Origin: Hygrophila difformis
Lineage: Eukaryota; Streptophyta; Magnoliopsida; Lamiales; Acanthaceae
NCBI GenBank assembly: GCA_030278955.1
Contig: JAOANR010000006.1
Location: 53,596,915-53,660,914 of the forward strand
DNA length: 64,000 nucleotides
Direction: 5' to 3'
The notes below the pieces were generated by a model. It was not told where the DNA came from. It made no database searches and was given only the letters and a program-made list of their open reading frames with translations. Position 1 is the first letter of the stretch, and each line of letters starts with the position of its first letter. Made by a program: the position numbers and the translations under genes. Positions 45,611 through 57,041 of this stretch are shown in pieces.

Positions 45611-48131
45611 GTGACAAGGTGGCACCTTGTGCCAAATTCTCATTCTTCATCTCAATCCATTAATTAATTGAACCTTTGTATTAATATTTTGAGGTTGAAA
45701 TCCAATGATCTCAACCCATGATTAATTTGATATAAAGAACTTTGTTCAATTCCCTATTAAAAGATTCTTCTACAAATGATTAAACTCTAATGATCTAAGT
45801 ACATAATCCGGACTGTAATTAATTAATTATAGAATGAGTGATTATTTAGACCATGAAGAGTAATTATGGAATCATTTCCATACCTTGCATGAGAAACCAA
45901 TGTCTCTCATGCAAGATGACCCAAAAATATTTTTCTTTTATTTATTTTGTCTTTTCCCGTAATGTGTGAAACAGCTAATAAGGAATATATCAGATTAATG
46001 TTGGTGGGTATTCCCACACGGATAACTAGCTCGTGATCTGTATATTAATTACTAGTTGTTATTTTGCATGGTCCAGATAGTGGTCGGTGGAAGCCTTGGC
46101 GGTTCATCCCCCCCGGGATTATAATAGCTGCTCAGCTGACTCCCATCCGGATACAGTTTTCTTTTCTTACTTTAATTTCAAACCCGAATCTGGAACTGTA
46201 GTAATGTTAGATGATATATGCCAATGTCATCTAATGATTATTGCAGTAATCGAACATGTGGGTTTTTATCCAAATTCACAGACAGTGGAGTCTGAGATGA
46301 CGGCGGCAACTGTCATTTGAGGCATTCCACTGTCTAAAAATCATCCCACCTGAAATGATCAGGACCTGGATAGCAGATGTTTGCAGTCCGGATCATCCTG
46401 ACTTTTTTTGTCATCTTTTTAGCCAAATAAATTCTTCTCATCCCCGGCTATTTCATCTCTGTGTGTCAACTTCTGTCTAAACCCACCTTATATTTTGGGT
46501 TATTTAATTTTACACTTCTCTATAAATTTATGCATGATACTATTATGTAGATATTGTGGTCGATATTATTTTGGGATCCTTCCCTTGGACACAGGAGTCT
46601 TGATTTTAATCAGATGTCTCTTGATTAATTTCCAACAAAAATTCCTTTATAAAATCCGGATCTGAGTAAGGGATAAATTCGACAGTTTTGACTAATTCAC
46701 ATCCGACTGGGGGTTGATTTTGGGAAATTAGAAGCAGAGTCAGCGATTAGGTCTCACCTAGACTGAAAGGATCTGTGTTTTAATTGAGAGTCTAGTACCT
46801 GATAGGGAATGATTTTCAGATTTATTATTTTCCAAAATTGCTGTTTGTTGGAAATCTTGTATTAAATATTGCACTGGGTCAGATTCCACTTGGATTCCGA
46901 TAAGGTGTGACAGATAATACTAGAGGAACAACATTCAGGCCTTGGTTATTTTCTAAGGTAGGGTTGAGTATTCTTTCAACTGCTATCCTCCTCTGCCAAA
47001 GCCTATTTTTGAGTCCTGAGTGAGTGCATCCGGAACGAACTAATTTATTAGTTCGTTTCATTAGTTTGTATCTCATAACCACCCAAAGGGAAGTGAACAC
47101 TGCGAGCGGTTCACTGAGATAGGGAATTCTTGATCCACATCCGGTCATTCTGACTGGAGGCTTTCTGTTACTACCAGTGTCAGACTTTCAAAAAAACCTC
47201 CGAGTGATAAGATTTTAAATGCTTTCTTTATCGCTTTCTTTTAACTGCTTTCTTTAGAGGTCACTCGGTTGTATTGAGAGTTGTGTAACTGCTACTAGAA
47301 TTGAGAGTTAAGGGATAGTTCAGGGCTTGATTAGAATCTTCGGGTGTGACATGGGGGAATGATAGCGGTACTTGCCACTTCGATAAATGATTTGTCAGGT
47401 GTTGCTTGTCCACCACAGATGAATAACATGCCTCCACACGGCCATGTGAGGGCAGTTGTGAGTCTGTGGTATCTTAGATTTTGCTGTCTTAAGAGCATGT
47501 AAACTCTTACTGTAAGTACCTGTCTGTTAAAGGGAACGTGGTATAGAGAGCATGAGAGTTAGCTAACTGAAGAATTATCCCAAACTAAGATCTGTGTAAC
47601 AAAATGGAAGTTTAATTGTGTTTCATCTGAATCTTGCCCAATCTTTATTCTTTTCTTCCTGTCCCTTCTGTCTCATTTTAAATCTGCTTTCATAGAATAA
47701 TCTTAATCGCTCTCTTAGATTACTTTTATTGCTTTCTTAGATTAAATTTAATTCGCTTTCTAGAAGAATTCTGCCTGCTTTGTTTTAAGTGCTTTCATAG
47801 CTTAGTTTAAATCCTGTCAAGTAGTTGTTAGTCATTTCACACACTTGATTCGAGTAATCGAGTGGAAAATCTTAGTAAATGACGTGGGACCTGCTTCTAT
47901 CGCACATCCTCCAGTGAACGATCCGGTCTTACTATAAATTACTGCAATTTTTGACACCGTGCGCTTTCGGGAGCACAGTTTCTTAACTACGAGCAATAAA
48001 AACATGACTACGTATAATTATATCCCTACTCACAACACTGCCATCATAAATTGGTTTCACTAAATAAAACCTAAATCAGGATCACGAATTTTCAGAAAAT
48101 ACTCATGTAGTGGGAATTAGTCAAAAGTTTC

Positions 48132-48353
48132 ATGGCAGGAAACCATATGGCAAGAATTGATGAGAGGTATCATGGCATATTTGCCGGGGATCCTCAGTGT
48201 GACAGGCTGAAGGTCAACCTAACCCGGCTATGCCATGAGATTTGTCAACTTTTCATGACAGAGAGGACCACAGCGCCATTCGAAACCGAAGCACCATACT
48301 TGAGTAATAAAAAGATTAATAATCTTGACATATCCCTAAACCCTTTCCCGTGA
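48132..48353 (+). CDS. 73-residue ORF near the end of the element C LTR
   Basis: MAGNHMARIDERYHGIFAGD... with ATG inside AAAGTTTCATGGCAGG. It is present unchanged in both LTRs (61273-61494). No known domain. The start lies in a copy of the LTR/primer-site junction sequence, so it may be a former internal start captured into the LTR. Coding status is uncertain. Confidence 0.35.
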   Translation: MAGNHMARIDERYHGIFAGDPQCDRLKVNLTRLCHEICQLFMTERTTAPFETEAPYLSNKKINNLDISLNPFP

Positions 48354-48436
48354 ATCATAACGCTTTTCATTTAATAAATCTGACCTGGTATAATCTTAGA
48401 AAAAGCTCGTGTTAACGAAACTTGTCAAAAGTTTCA

Positions 48437-48454
48437 TGGCGCCGTTGCCGGGGA
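48437..48454 (+). promoter_or_regulatory. Primer-binding site of element C
   Basis: TGGCGCCGTTGCCGGGGA directly after the LTR, identical to that of element B. Confidence 0.9.
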
Positions 48455-48576
48455 GGATGCAGCGTCGTTTATTAAGAGGATTACACTCCTGATTACTCCT
48501 AGATTAGCTTAGAGCAGTCTAGTTTAGTGTAATATATTTAATTCAAAACAGAAAAAGTACCCTCAAGATTAATTGA

Positions 48577-48615
48577 ACATTTAGAGTACCAAGACTCTAA
48601 ATGTGAGGATGTTGA
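48577..48615 (+). repeat. Stem-loop with AAATGTGAGGATGTTGA, copy 1
   Basis: ACATTTAGAGT pairs with ACTCTAAATGT (48577-48604), and the motif AAATGTGAGGATGTTGA runs 48599-48615. It ends 348 bp before the internal hairpin array. Confidence 0.75.
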
Positions 48616-48962
48616 ACTGAGGAGAAAACCTAACCTAATGGGTATTCATCTGTCTTGCAGGAAATTCGGAACCAACCAAAAAGAAGGAGCAGAAAAAGCA
48701 AGGAAAACCAGGTTCTTGGTTGGGAAAATTCCACAAATCTGAGAAATTATTTTCGGAATTTAAAGAAATTTAAGATCCGGAATAAATCTTGCAGATAAAT
48801 GGAACTGACCCAACCTAATTTTATGCAAGTAGATTATTTTAAATAATGGCCCAATGATTTGAATTTACTTGGACTGAATTCATTCAGGTCCAACTCAAAT
48901 AAAATGGACGCAGGCCCAATATCACACTCGGGCCCAATCCGTTGAAAATTTGAAAATTCAAA

Positions 48963-49470
48963 AAGTTTGTCGCGGACTGACCATTTTGTCGCGGAACAAC
49001 GTTCCGCGACCAAGTACAACTCCGCGACAAAATTCCCCTTATCAGCAACCCTTGTTTGTCTTTGTCGCGGAATGACCATTTTGTCGCGGAACAACGTTTC
49101 GCGACCAGGTGCAATTCCGCGACAAAATCTCACTCACCTCTGAACCCTTGCTTGTCTTTGTCGCGGAGTGATCATTTTGTCGCGATGCCCAGCATAGCGC
49201 CCATGTGCAAACTCCGCGACAAAGTTATACTCATCCCTAAACTCTGCTTGTCCTTGTCGCGGAACATTTTGTCGCGGAGCATGACTCCGCGACAGAGTCC
49301 CTATTCCGCGACACGGGCACACCACTCCATTTTTCCTCGCCATTTTGTCGCGGTACACTTTGTCGCGGAGCATGACTCCGCGACAAAGTCCCACACTCCG
49401 CGACAGATCTAATGTCACCAAGCCTGGTCGCGTAATCCTGTTCCGCGACCATGGGCTAGGGTTCCGCGAC
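48963..49470 (+). repeat. Internal hairpin array of element C
   Basis: Five units about 90-100 bp apart, with nested half-sites: outer TTTGTCGCGGA...TCCGCGACAAA enclosing inner TTTTGTCGCGGAAC...GTTCCGCGACCA, plus GGAGCATGACTCC versions at 49277 and 49366. It ends 12 bp before the internal TATA-like box. Same motif as the LTR arrays, but with different loops (CAA rather than CAC). Confidence 0.85.
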
Positions 49471-49481
49471 CGGCCCATTAG

Positions 49482-49489
49482 TATTTAAA
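49482..49489 (+). promoter_or_regulatory. Internal TATA-like box of the element C gene
   Basis: TATTTAAA followed by CCCCTCCGCCTCCCTCTTC, 158 bp upstream of the ATG at 49647. It suggests that the giant gene has its own promoter. Confidence 0.5.
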
Positions 49490-49646
49490 CCCCTCCGCCT
49501 CCCTCTTCTTCCCCACGCTCCCACACTTAGAAAATTTTCGAAAAACCTCTCGTACTCGAAACCTCTCCCGAAGTACACCACTGTGTTCTTCGCACCTTTC
49601 GAACGCCAAACCCAAGGGAAACTCTGCCCAAATTTTCGCAACCCTT

Positions 49647-52600
49647 ATGGAGCCGTCAGGACCCTCATCTTCGTCTTCACCGAAGCAAACCGAGCCTTGG
49701 TAAGCATTGCCCACCCCTTTTCGTACGCGAACCACTGCCCTGTTTTTGTGATTTTGGGGATTCTTGCGTTATTACTCTCGATAATGTGCTAATAGGTTTC
49801 CTTATGGTCTTTTTCGCTTAAGTGAAGTTCGATTTTAGGTATTGTGCGGTTTGGGCATGTTTGAAATTTTGATTCCCTGCTATTTTTTGTCAATGGCCGA
49901 GCATGAGTAGGAGTAGAGAGTGCCGTTTTGATGATTTGGATGCATAGGTGGGGTTCGGTTTCTATATAGGCTTGTGATTTTGAGAATCGAGGGCCATCTC
50001 CACCATTGTTGGGTTTTACAAGTTCTTAGGGCTCTCAGATGTTTTTTTTCGACTGTTCTTATCGCTGTAAATGTGCAACCTTCCTTCTGTACTGTGTTTT
50101 CTTGTTGATTTTGCTAAACCTGTTCTAAAAATCGTAAGGCTTGAAAACTGGAACACTAATGAACATATGGGTAATCGTGATCATCTTTATGTTATTGGTT
50201 GTTTGTAGTGATTCTAGGATGAGGGTATGATCTTGTGTTTTTGCCTTACTGTGTTCATGAATTTTGCATGCCAATTTGACATTTAATGCCTTCCCCTGTT
50301 TGGCATATCCGTGTATGTGTACTGCAAATTTGTGTGAAAAGGGATGCTTGTCTTTGTTTGGCAGTCTGTGCCACCAATCCACTTTTCAGCATTCCACTTT
50401 TTCACAAAAAGACAAAAATAGTACTAGGAATTTTGGTTGACAAATGTGTTTTTGTTCCCAATGGAACTAAAGAGTGTGAGTTAAGTAGCAGTATTTTGCC
50501 ACCTCAACTGCTACCTTTTTACAAAAATCCAAAAATGGGACCACACACATCCCACTTTTCATTAAATAAAATCAAGTCAACCTTTTCAAAAATTAAAAAT
50601 AGTGTTTGCATTTTCATGAACGTTTTAACTGTCCAATGACAGTCCAAACAATCCGGAAATAGCGAATCCATACCGCCATGCCTCCATTGCACACTCCATT
50701 TTCGAGCCATCCATTCCACCATCATCATTTCATTCCATTTTCAACAAGTGCCTCGAGCTTGTTTAATAAAATTGGAAAAACAAACTTTTGGGCCCAATAG
50801 CCCACTAAAAAAGGAATTTTTGGTCCAATGACCACTTTATTTTTATTTTCATTTATACTTCCCCCTTTTCGATTGGACTCAATAATCCAATTGAGTTATC
50901 TCCTTCTAGATCCTAAGAGGTAGTACCTTGTCTTTGGATCTTTTAATAAACTTGAGATTGAATCACTTAAATCACATTTCGAGCTTAGCAAAGCTCAAAA
51001 TGTGAGGATGTTGATTTTCACACCTGAGTAGTCTTTGAAAACTTATAAAAATTTGGATATATCTAAGCACTTTAACCTTTTTCAGGAATGCATTGGTAGT
51101 GCACTCAGGCATCGGATTGCCTGACTGCACATATGAGGCTGCTGGCAACCAGGCCTCAATTGATCGAACAGAGATTAAGGACGCAAGAGATGCCATCAAA
51201 TCAGTTTATAAGGTGCCTCTGGACCACACTACGGACGAAAAATTGAAACTTTCTCCGGGATGGGACGTGCATATCCCTCCAGAGGAAAGGTCGATAGTCG
51301 CTGCATCGATAGAAAGGGACTACTATCACTTCCTGAAGAAGTTTTGGATAAGGATGATGGGGTATGCCCCCCAAGACGAAAAGACAACTCCTGAAGTCCA
51401 TCATGAGCGCATCCAATTGAGGTTCAGAGAGCACAGGGCTGTGTGGAATCGGCATGTGGAAAAGGGAACCAAAGATCCAAATATAGCTGACTATGACATC
51501 ATCATCCCTAACCAGATCGTAGATCCTCAAGTTCGGATGGCCTTCGAACACAAACATATGGATCTAAGTAGGGTTATCAACAGTGGGGCCATCATGATGT
51601 ATGAGGCATTTCCATTCAAGTGGAATCCGTATCTGTTTGAAGCAAAAGGACCAGTGGAGCAGAGGTGGATTACAGATCTAGCCCGGGCCAGGCATCGAGA
51701 GCTAACCTTCAACCTGTACAAACGCCTCAAAAATGCTAAGAAATTTGAACAAAGCCACAACACCTCACTGTTGAACACAATGAGGAAGATGATCAAGGAT
51801 GCACGCGAACAATGGGACGACTTGACTACTGTCTGGGAAAAAGGCAATCCAAGTATCACAGAGTCCTTTCTGGAAGAAGGAGTAGTATTACCTGCAGAAG
51901 AGGTACTTGAAACCATCTTCACACATAGAAGGTATGGACGGTACGGAACGAACAAAGATGATGAATTTCCCCAGCACATAGCAGTATTAAGGGATCAGCT
52001 ACAAGTGGATATACGCAAAGGTGGCTGGAAACCCAAAAGGAAAAATGAGAGGCAGTTCAATTTACTATCAAAAGCTGAGGCTGGGGTGTATCTCACGTAC
52101 GATTCGGCAGAAGACATGTCCTACCTGGAAGGAATTCAAAAGGATCTGGTAGGGGGCATGATAGATCAGTACAGGGACTCCTACTGGGAATTGATCATGG
52201 AAATGGACAAGTTTGCGCTGGAATACTGTAATAGTACTGCTAATGGAAAGAAGGTCTTGCACTACAACAACAATGTTCGGAGTAAGTTCTGCTCCAAGAT
52301 CAAGAAGGACTGGGAGGACCAACTGAGGAGAATCACTCAAAGGAGTTTTATTGAGGATTATTTGCAGCGCGCCGAGAAGCAACTAGGCTACGAGGGTGAA
52401 CCGAACAGGGAAGAGGATCCTGACGCTGAGATTGATGCATACTTCTCCACTCCCCCTGAGGCCAACCCACAGCCTACCCAGCCAGCAGTACAAGCTTCGG
52501 CATTACCACCAAGAGGACAGACTGAAGTACAAGAAGTTGCTACGTCCGAGCCAGTGGTGCAACAAGAAGCAACCCGGACTCCAACGCAGCCAGCTCAATC

Positions 52601-55286
52601 TGAAGTACCAGCACCTGCCACCACTAAGGCACCCATACATCCCGAGAAAACCTCCACTACTGTTGTTACATCTGAAGGTCATCAGCCAGCACCTCAACCG
52701 GGAACGAGGAGAAGGTTGATAAAGTCCGCTGACAAGGATAAGCCAGCAAGAGCTCCGGAAAAGAAAGTGGAGATCAAGGAACCTGAGCCAACTGTCAGGA
52801 AAGTGGTAGAGCCCACAGACCCCAAGGACAGAGGTAAAAAGCCGATGCCGCCACCACCCCCGAAAAAGAAGCACCAGGTGATATCCGATGCTGAGCTAGC
52901 CATGAAGATGTACAATGAAGAACTTGCATTAGCTGGTTTGCTGGATCAAGTAACAGGTGGTTCGGGAGTAGAGAAATTGACTGAGGAAGAACGCTTGGCA
53001 ATGGAAAAGAAAGCTGCAGAGGAAGAGCAGATCAGAAAGAATATCCAGCAGACCAGGGATGAAGAAACTGCCAGAAAGATGCAGGCTGAGCTAGAAAGCA
53101 GGAAATCTGGAGAGGTTGAGCAGGGTGATGAGGAGGACTTCGAGCTGAAGATCACTGGAGAAGTGCAAGGGCGTGGTTTGAAAATCAAAGAAGAACAACC
53201 TCCTACATGGACTGGCCCCACTGCACATGATGCTGAGACCATCCGAGGGGATATAAGGAAAAGGCTTAACGAACAGATCGAAACAAGAATCGATGCTGGA
53301 GAAAAGCCACATCAAATCAAATATCAGACAAAAGTGGGTCAAGTGATTGATCCTCTCGTGGGCACAGCCAGAATTGAAGAATTCATCACTCAAGGAGACC
53401 CGTCGCACCAACCTGAACAGTCAGAAGGACCGCAAGATTCCATAGATCCGGTGGCATTGGCCAAAACCTTGGAAAAGCAGCCAGACGACCATCTCATGAC
53501 CTCTGCGCTTAAAGAAAAAGTTCAAGGAATTCTGACTGAAGCTGCAGATGGGAATGATTCGGAAGAAGAAGCTCAGCAGGAGGAGCAAGAATTCATGGAC
53601 CAAATGGCGCCTATTTTCCAACGTCCAGTTGGACGAGCTGCCAGAATTAGGGAGGAGGAGGAGGTATCAACTGATGTTGATGACCGTAATTTTCATGTAA
53701 CTACATCTTCCTTGCCTGTAAATTGTGAACTCAATACGATGAAACATGTAATTAAACAGGTTGAGGAGGAATTCGGAGATGAAACAGCTCATGGAGAGCG
53801 AGAGCCAAGTCAGAGGGGAGATGAGGCTGAACCAAGGGATGACCAGCCACAGGAGGGAGACGATCAAACAGACTGGCACACGAGCGACGACGAGTCTGTC
53901 GGATCCATTCGACCAGTCGAGTTTTGGTCTGAAAATACTGTAAGGCAAAGAATGGGCGTTTCAAAGGAATATGGGAAGAAAAAGCTGAGCGAAGAACAGA
54001 TTCAGATCAAGTTCAATGGCAACAAAGAGAATGCAGAAAAGTATAAGAAGTTGCAGAAGATGATAGTGCCGGACAAAGGGTTCAGACCCGATGCGTTGTT
54101 GCACCCCACTGTAGAGACCTTCTACAGAAATCAAGAGTGGGGTAACTTCATGCTGCATCACGACGAAGATGGCTTCGTGGAACTAACAAAGGAATTCTTC
54201 TGCAACATTGATAAAGATGCCAGAACAACATGGATTCGTGGACAAGTGATTAACATTGCACCTGACTGGCTGAATCAGTTCTTCGGGACTCCAGATATCC
54301 AAAGTGAATTCCCCCCTGATGAGATCATGACAAAGAGAGCCAAAACGACTGAATATGCAAAGTATGCAACTTTGGCTAACAGCATGACAAGCGTGACCGC
54401 CCCTGGACACACATTCAATGCAAAATGGCTGCGGATACAGTTCATGCCAACTTACGAGTTCTACATGTCCAAGATCCGGCCCAACTCGCATCCGCATACC
54501 ACATCTGGAAATGTGCTAATGGGATTTGCAAGAATGTGGAGCGGAGCAAAACTAAATGTAGGGAGGCATGTATTCGAGGTGATGATAACCAGGATAAAGG
54601 ATAGACAGGTGCTGTGCTATCCGAATCTGATTAGGAGAATCTGCATAGCTCAGGGAGTTGATTTGAGCGCTTTTGAGGGTGACACAGTGGTGAAAGTGAA
54701 CCCACCTATCAGTGTGCCGAGACTTCCCCTGTGTGAGAGTATCAGATACTCTCTCCCCCAACTGTCCGTCAGAGGAGATTCAGACGCTCAATCCTCTTTC
54801 ATATCGGGTGAGCAGGCATCAAGAAAACGAAAGAGGCAGCCCAAGACAAAGAAGGGAACACAGAACACCTGTGCTGATGCAGGACCTTCGAATGTTCAAG
54901 AGGAGCCTCCTGCGGACCAAGAACGGACTGAGATTCCAATTCCACCTCCGACTCAACCTCAACCTCAGATGCCTCCTCAAAGCCAGAACGTATCTCAGTT
55001 CCCTGCTGATTCCCAAACGATTGAGATGGTGAGCAGAATGAGTCAGTCTATGCTCGAGGGAATGAAATCCATGACTGATGTAATTTTGGCAAGCCAAGAG
55101 GGACAGCAGAAAAGGGCAGAAGAGGAGCGTGAAGAGCGAAGAAGGGAGAGAGAGGAAGAACGTGAAGAGCGTAGGAGAGAAAAGGAAGAGAAACGGAAGG
55201 AGAAGTTGGAAAAGGAAAGGAGAGACGAGGAATTCAGAATGATGATGCTAGAAAAAGAAGAGAAGAATCGAAAAATGGTTGAATAA
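49647..55286 (+). CDS. Element C giant protein X, with putative plant transposon protein domain (two exons)
   Basis: Exons 49647-49699 (MEPSGPSSSSSPKQTEP plus two bases, donor GTAAGC) and 51086-55286 (acceptor CTTTTTCAG); about 1417 residues. Residues about 20-450 are helical and homologous to element B ORF X (shared ...KGP(V/I)EQ... block and similar charge pattern). A Pro/Thr/Gln-rich linker and acidic coiled coils follow. About 1010-1210 resembles the 'putative plant transposon protein' domain: FVELTKEFFCN, WIRGQVINIAPDWLNQFFG, WLRIQFMPTYEFYMSKIRPNS, CYPNLIRRICIAQGVDL. Then a basic patch (RKRKRQPKTKK, possible nuclear signal) and a long Glu/Arg coiled coil. The stop TAA (55284-55286) falls in the coiled coil and the frame stays open to TGA at 55389-55391, so a Gln codon may have been lost. 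Function unknown. Confidence 0.82.
49700..51085 (+). other. Intron of the element C gene
   Basis: 1386 bp, GTAAGC...TTTTTCAG, in the same phase (after two codon bases) as the F-box introns of element B. A stem-loop lies about 80 bp before its 3' end. No coding content. Confidence 0.7.
50972..51014 (+). repeat. Stem-loop with AAATGTGAGGATGTTGA, copy 2
   Basis: CACATTTCGAGCTT pairs imperfectly with AAGCTCAAAATGTG around loop AGCA; the motif runs 50998-51014. It sits 71 bp before the splice acceptor, like the two copies before ORF X in element B. Confidence 0.75.
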
Positions 55287-55391
55287 CTGATCCTTAGTCA
55301 AAATCAGATCCTGCAAACCTTACTCAAGAAGATCCCTGATGAAGCTGGCTCCTCCAAGAAATCAGACGAGAAGAAAGATGGCGATCCCTGA

Positions 55392-57027
55392 CTCCATCAT
55401 TTCTGAGCTTAATTGTAAATATCATATAAGAGAATTTCAGTTCATCCATTCAAGATAGATTTGATTGCAAATGGAATCTCTTGTAATTGATATAATTACT
55501 GCTTTCAGATTGGGATTTTGCAGCCCCAACAACAATCTTGGTTTTTTTTATTTGGTTCTTTTATTTGGTTCTTTTATTTCTGAAAAGATGTCTGACAGTC
55601 CAAGATGAATAAGTGACTGTCAGGCCAAAAAATTTGCTGTTGACATGCTCTGTATGTCAGCAGTGTCTCTTTACTGCTTTAAATTAAATAACCAGCAAAA
55701 GTATGCATAAAATTTCTCTAAATTCACATGTTGAATTTAGGCTTGTGATTAAATTTTCAAACTTTTAAATTGGGATAATATAATTGAGAACATGCATGAA
55801 ATGAATTCCTAAGGTTTTGAGCTATAAAAATTTAATGATGCGATCAGCTTATTGGGTAATAAATCTGCATGTTAGAGATTTCGATTGAATAAATTGTTAG
55901 AATTAAGCCTCGATTAAATTTGAGAATACTGTATGACATGAATCAACCCAACCGTGTGAGATTTGAGCCATGAGTCATTTTTACTCATTCATTTTCTTTG
56001 ATGTGTGAATCATTTTGATTAAAGGAAACTAGAACTTGCAATTGGGACCGATCCAAGACCATGCCATATTCCCGAGATCGAGCATATGATCGAGGCACCT
56101 AGAAAACCCAAATTTTTGGCCTTCGTTTGAAATCCAAACCCAAAAATATTTCCCTTTAGGATTAACCAATTTGAGCCTATAAGCCTAATTTTTCTTTGAA
56201 GCCCTTTATATTATTCCTAGCCTTCTAAAAAGACCAAGAAATTCAAACCCAAGTGTGCAAGGATGAATTTTATCAAGGCATTAAATTTATGATCATGATT
56301 TCGTCAAATCGGTATTCTATAAACCGATTCAAAAAAAAAAAAAAAAAAAAAAAAGAGAAGAAGTTGAATTTCATTCAACATCAATAAATTGCAAATGACA
56401 AAGCAAATTAGACTTAGTCTAATGTCGTGCAAAGGAAAAAGAAAAACAAAAGAAAGAAATATCGATGATCATAAATTTTCAGATAAAAATGCCAAGTTAT
56501 GATAGAATAAATCTTTGCCACTTCCAGCCCAATGACTTTCCTTTCCTACCTAATGTTACAACCGTATGCCCCGTTTTAACCCTCGAATAAGACCTCGTGA
56601 TCTCGATTTGAAGAAATGAGCCGGTGGCGAGTTGGTCTGATTGCAAGCATATGGGAGAATTTAATTAAAACTGATTATGAGCGAACCCCAATTGAGAGTG
56701 AGTGATCTTTCCGATTCTCTTATAAGTGAGGCTCTGTTTCATTAAGAATATTCATGTCATACCTTAATTCTAATTTTTAATCTTTGCATCTTTCAAACAT
56801 GATGTTCATGAAGGATCGATAACAATGTTTGATTTGTAGGCCCGATATAGTGAGCAAGTATCATTTCATTAAACACTGCAATCAAGGGAATTCAATACTT
56901 GTAATTTTTGATTGTCTTATCCCAATCTAAAAAGGATGTGATTTATGAAGCCACGAAAATGAATTGAATATGTAGAGTCCGTGTTCTTATGAACATTGAC
57001 TCTGACTGCTCGGGGACGATCAGTATT
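55392..57027 (+). other. Non-coding 3' region of element C
   Basis: 1.6 kb, AT-rich, with a TTTATTTGGTTC tandem repeat (55548-55578), a run of about 24 A (56331-56354) and no credible frame. Confidence 0.6.
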
Positions 57028-57041
57028 AAATGTGAGGATGT
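57028..57041 (+). promoter_or_regulatory. Polypurine tract of element C
   Basis: AAATGTGAGGATGT directly before the 3' LTR start TGATAATGG. Together they form the same AAATGTGAGGATGTTGA motif found internally at 48599 and 50998. Confidence 0.65.

Larger units (their letters stand above)
43900..48436 (+). repeat. 5' LTR of element C
   Basis: 4537 bp. U3 of about 620 bp holds a hairpin cluster and the TATA box; the remaining 3.9 kb is an exceptionally long R/U5 with a second hairpin array (45144-45610), inverted repeat CCTCCGAGTGA...TCACTCGG (47198-47270), GACACCGTGCGCTTTCGG (47955-47972) and a small ORF near the end. Confidence 0.95.

Noticed and set aside
46087..46320. 77-codon ORF in the element C LTR (repeated at 59228)
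   Set aside because: Starts late, has no recognisable domain and no supporting signals; retained only as LTR sequence.
48834..49478. Minus- and plus-strand frames in the internal hairpin array of element C
   Set aside because: Same palindrome artefact; the translated repeats (SRN, ATKS, PRQ) are frame versions of TTGTCGCGGAAC.
51201..54761. Minus-strand frames of up to 150 codons opposite the element C gene
   Set aside because: Shadows of a long Glu/Lys-rich coding exon; no start context or domain.
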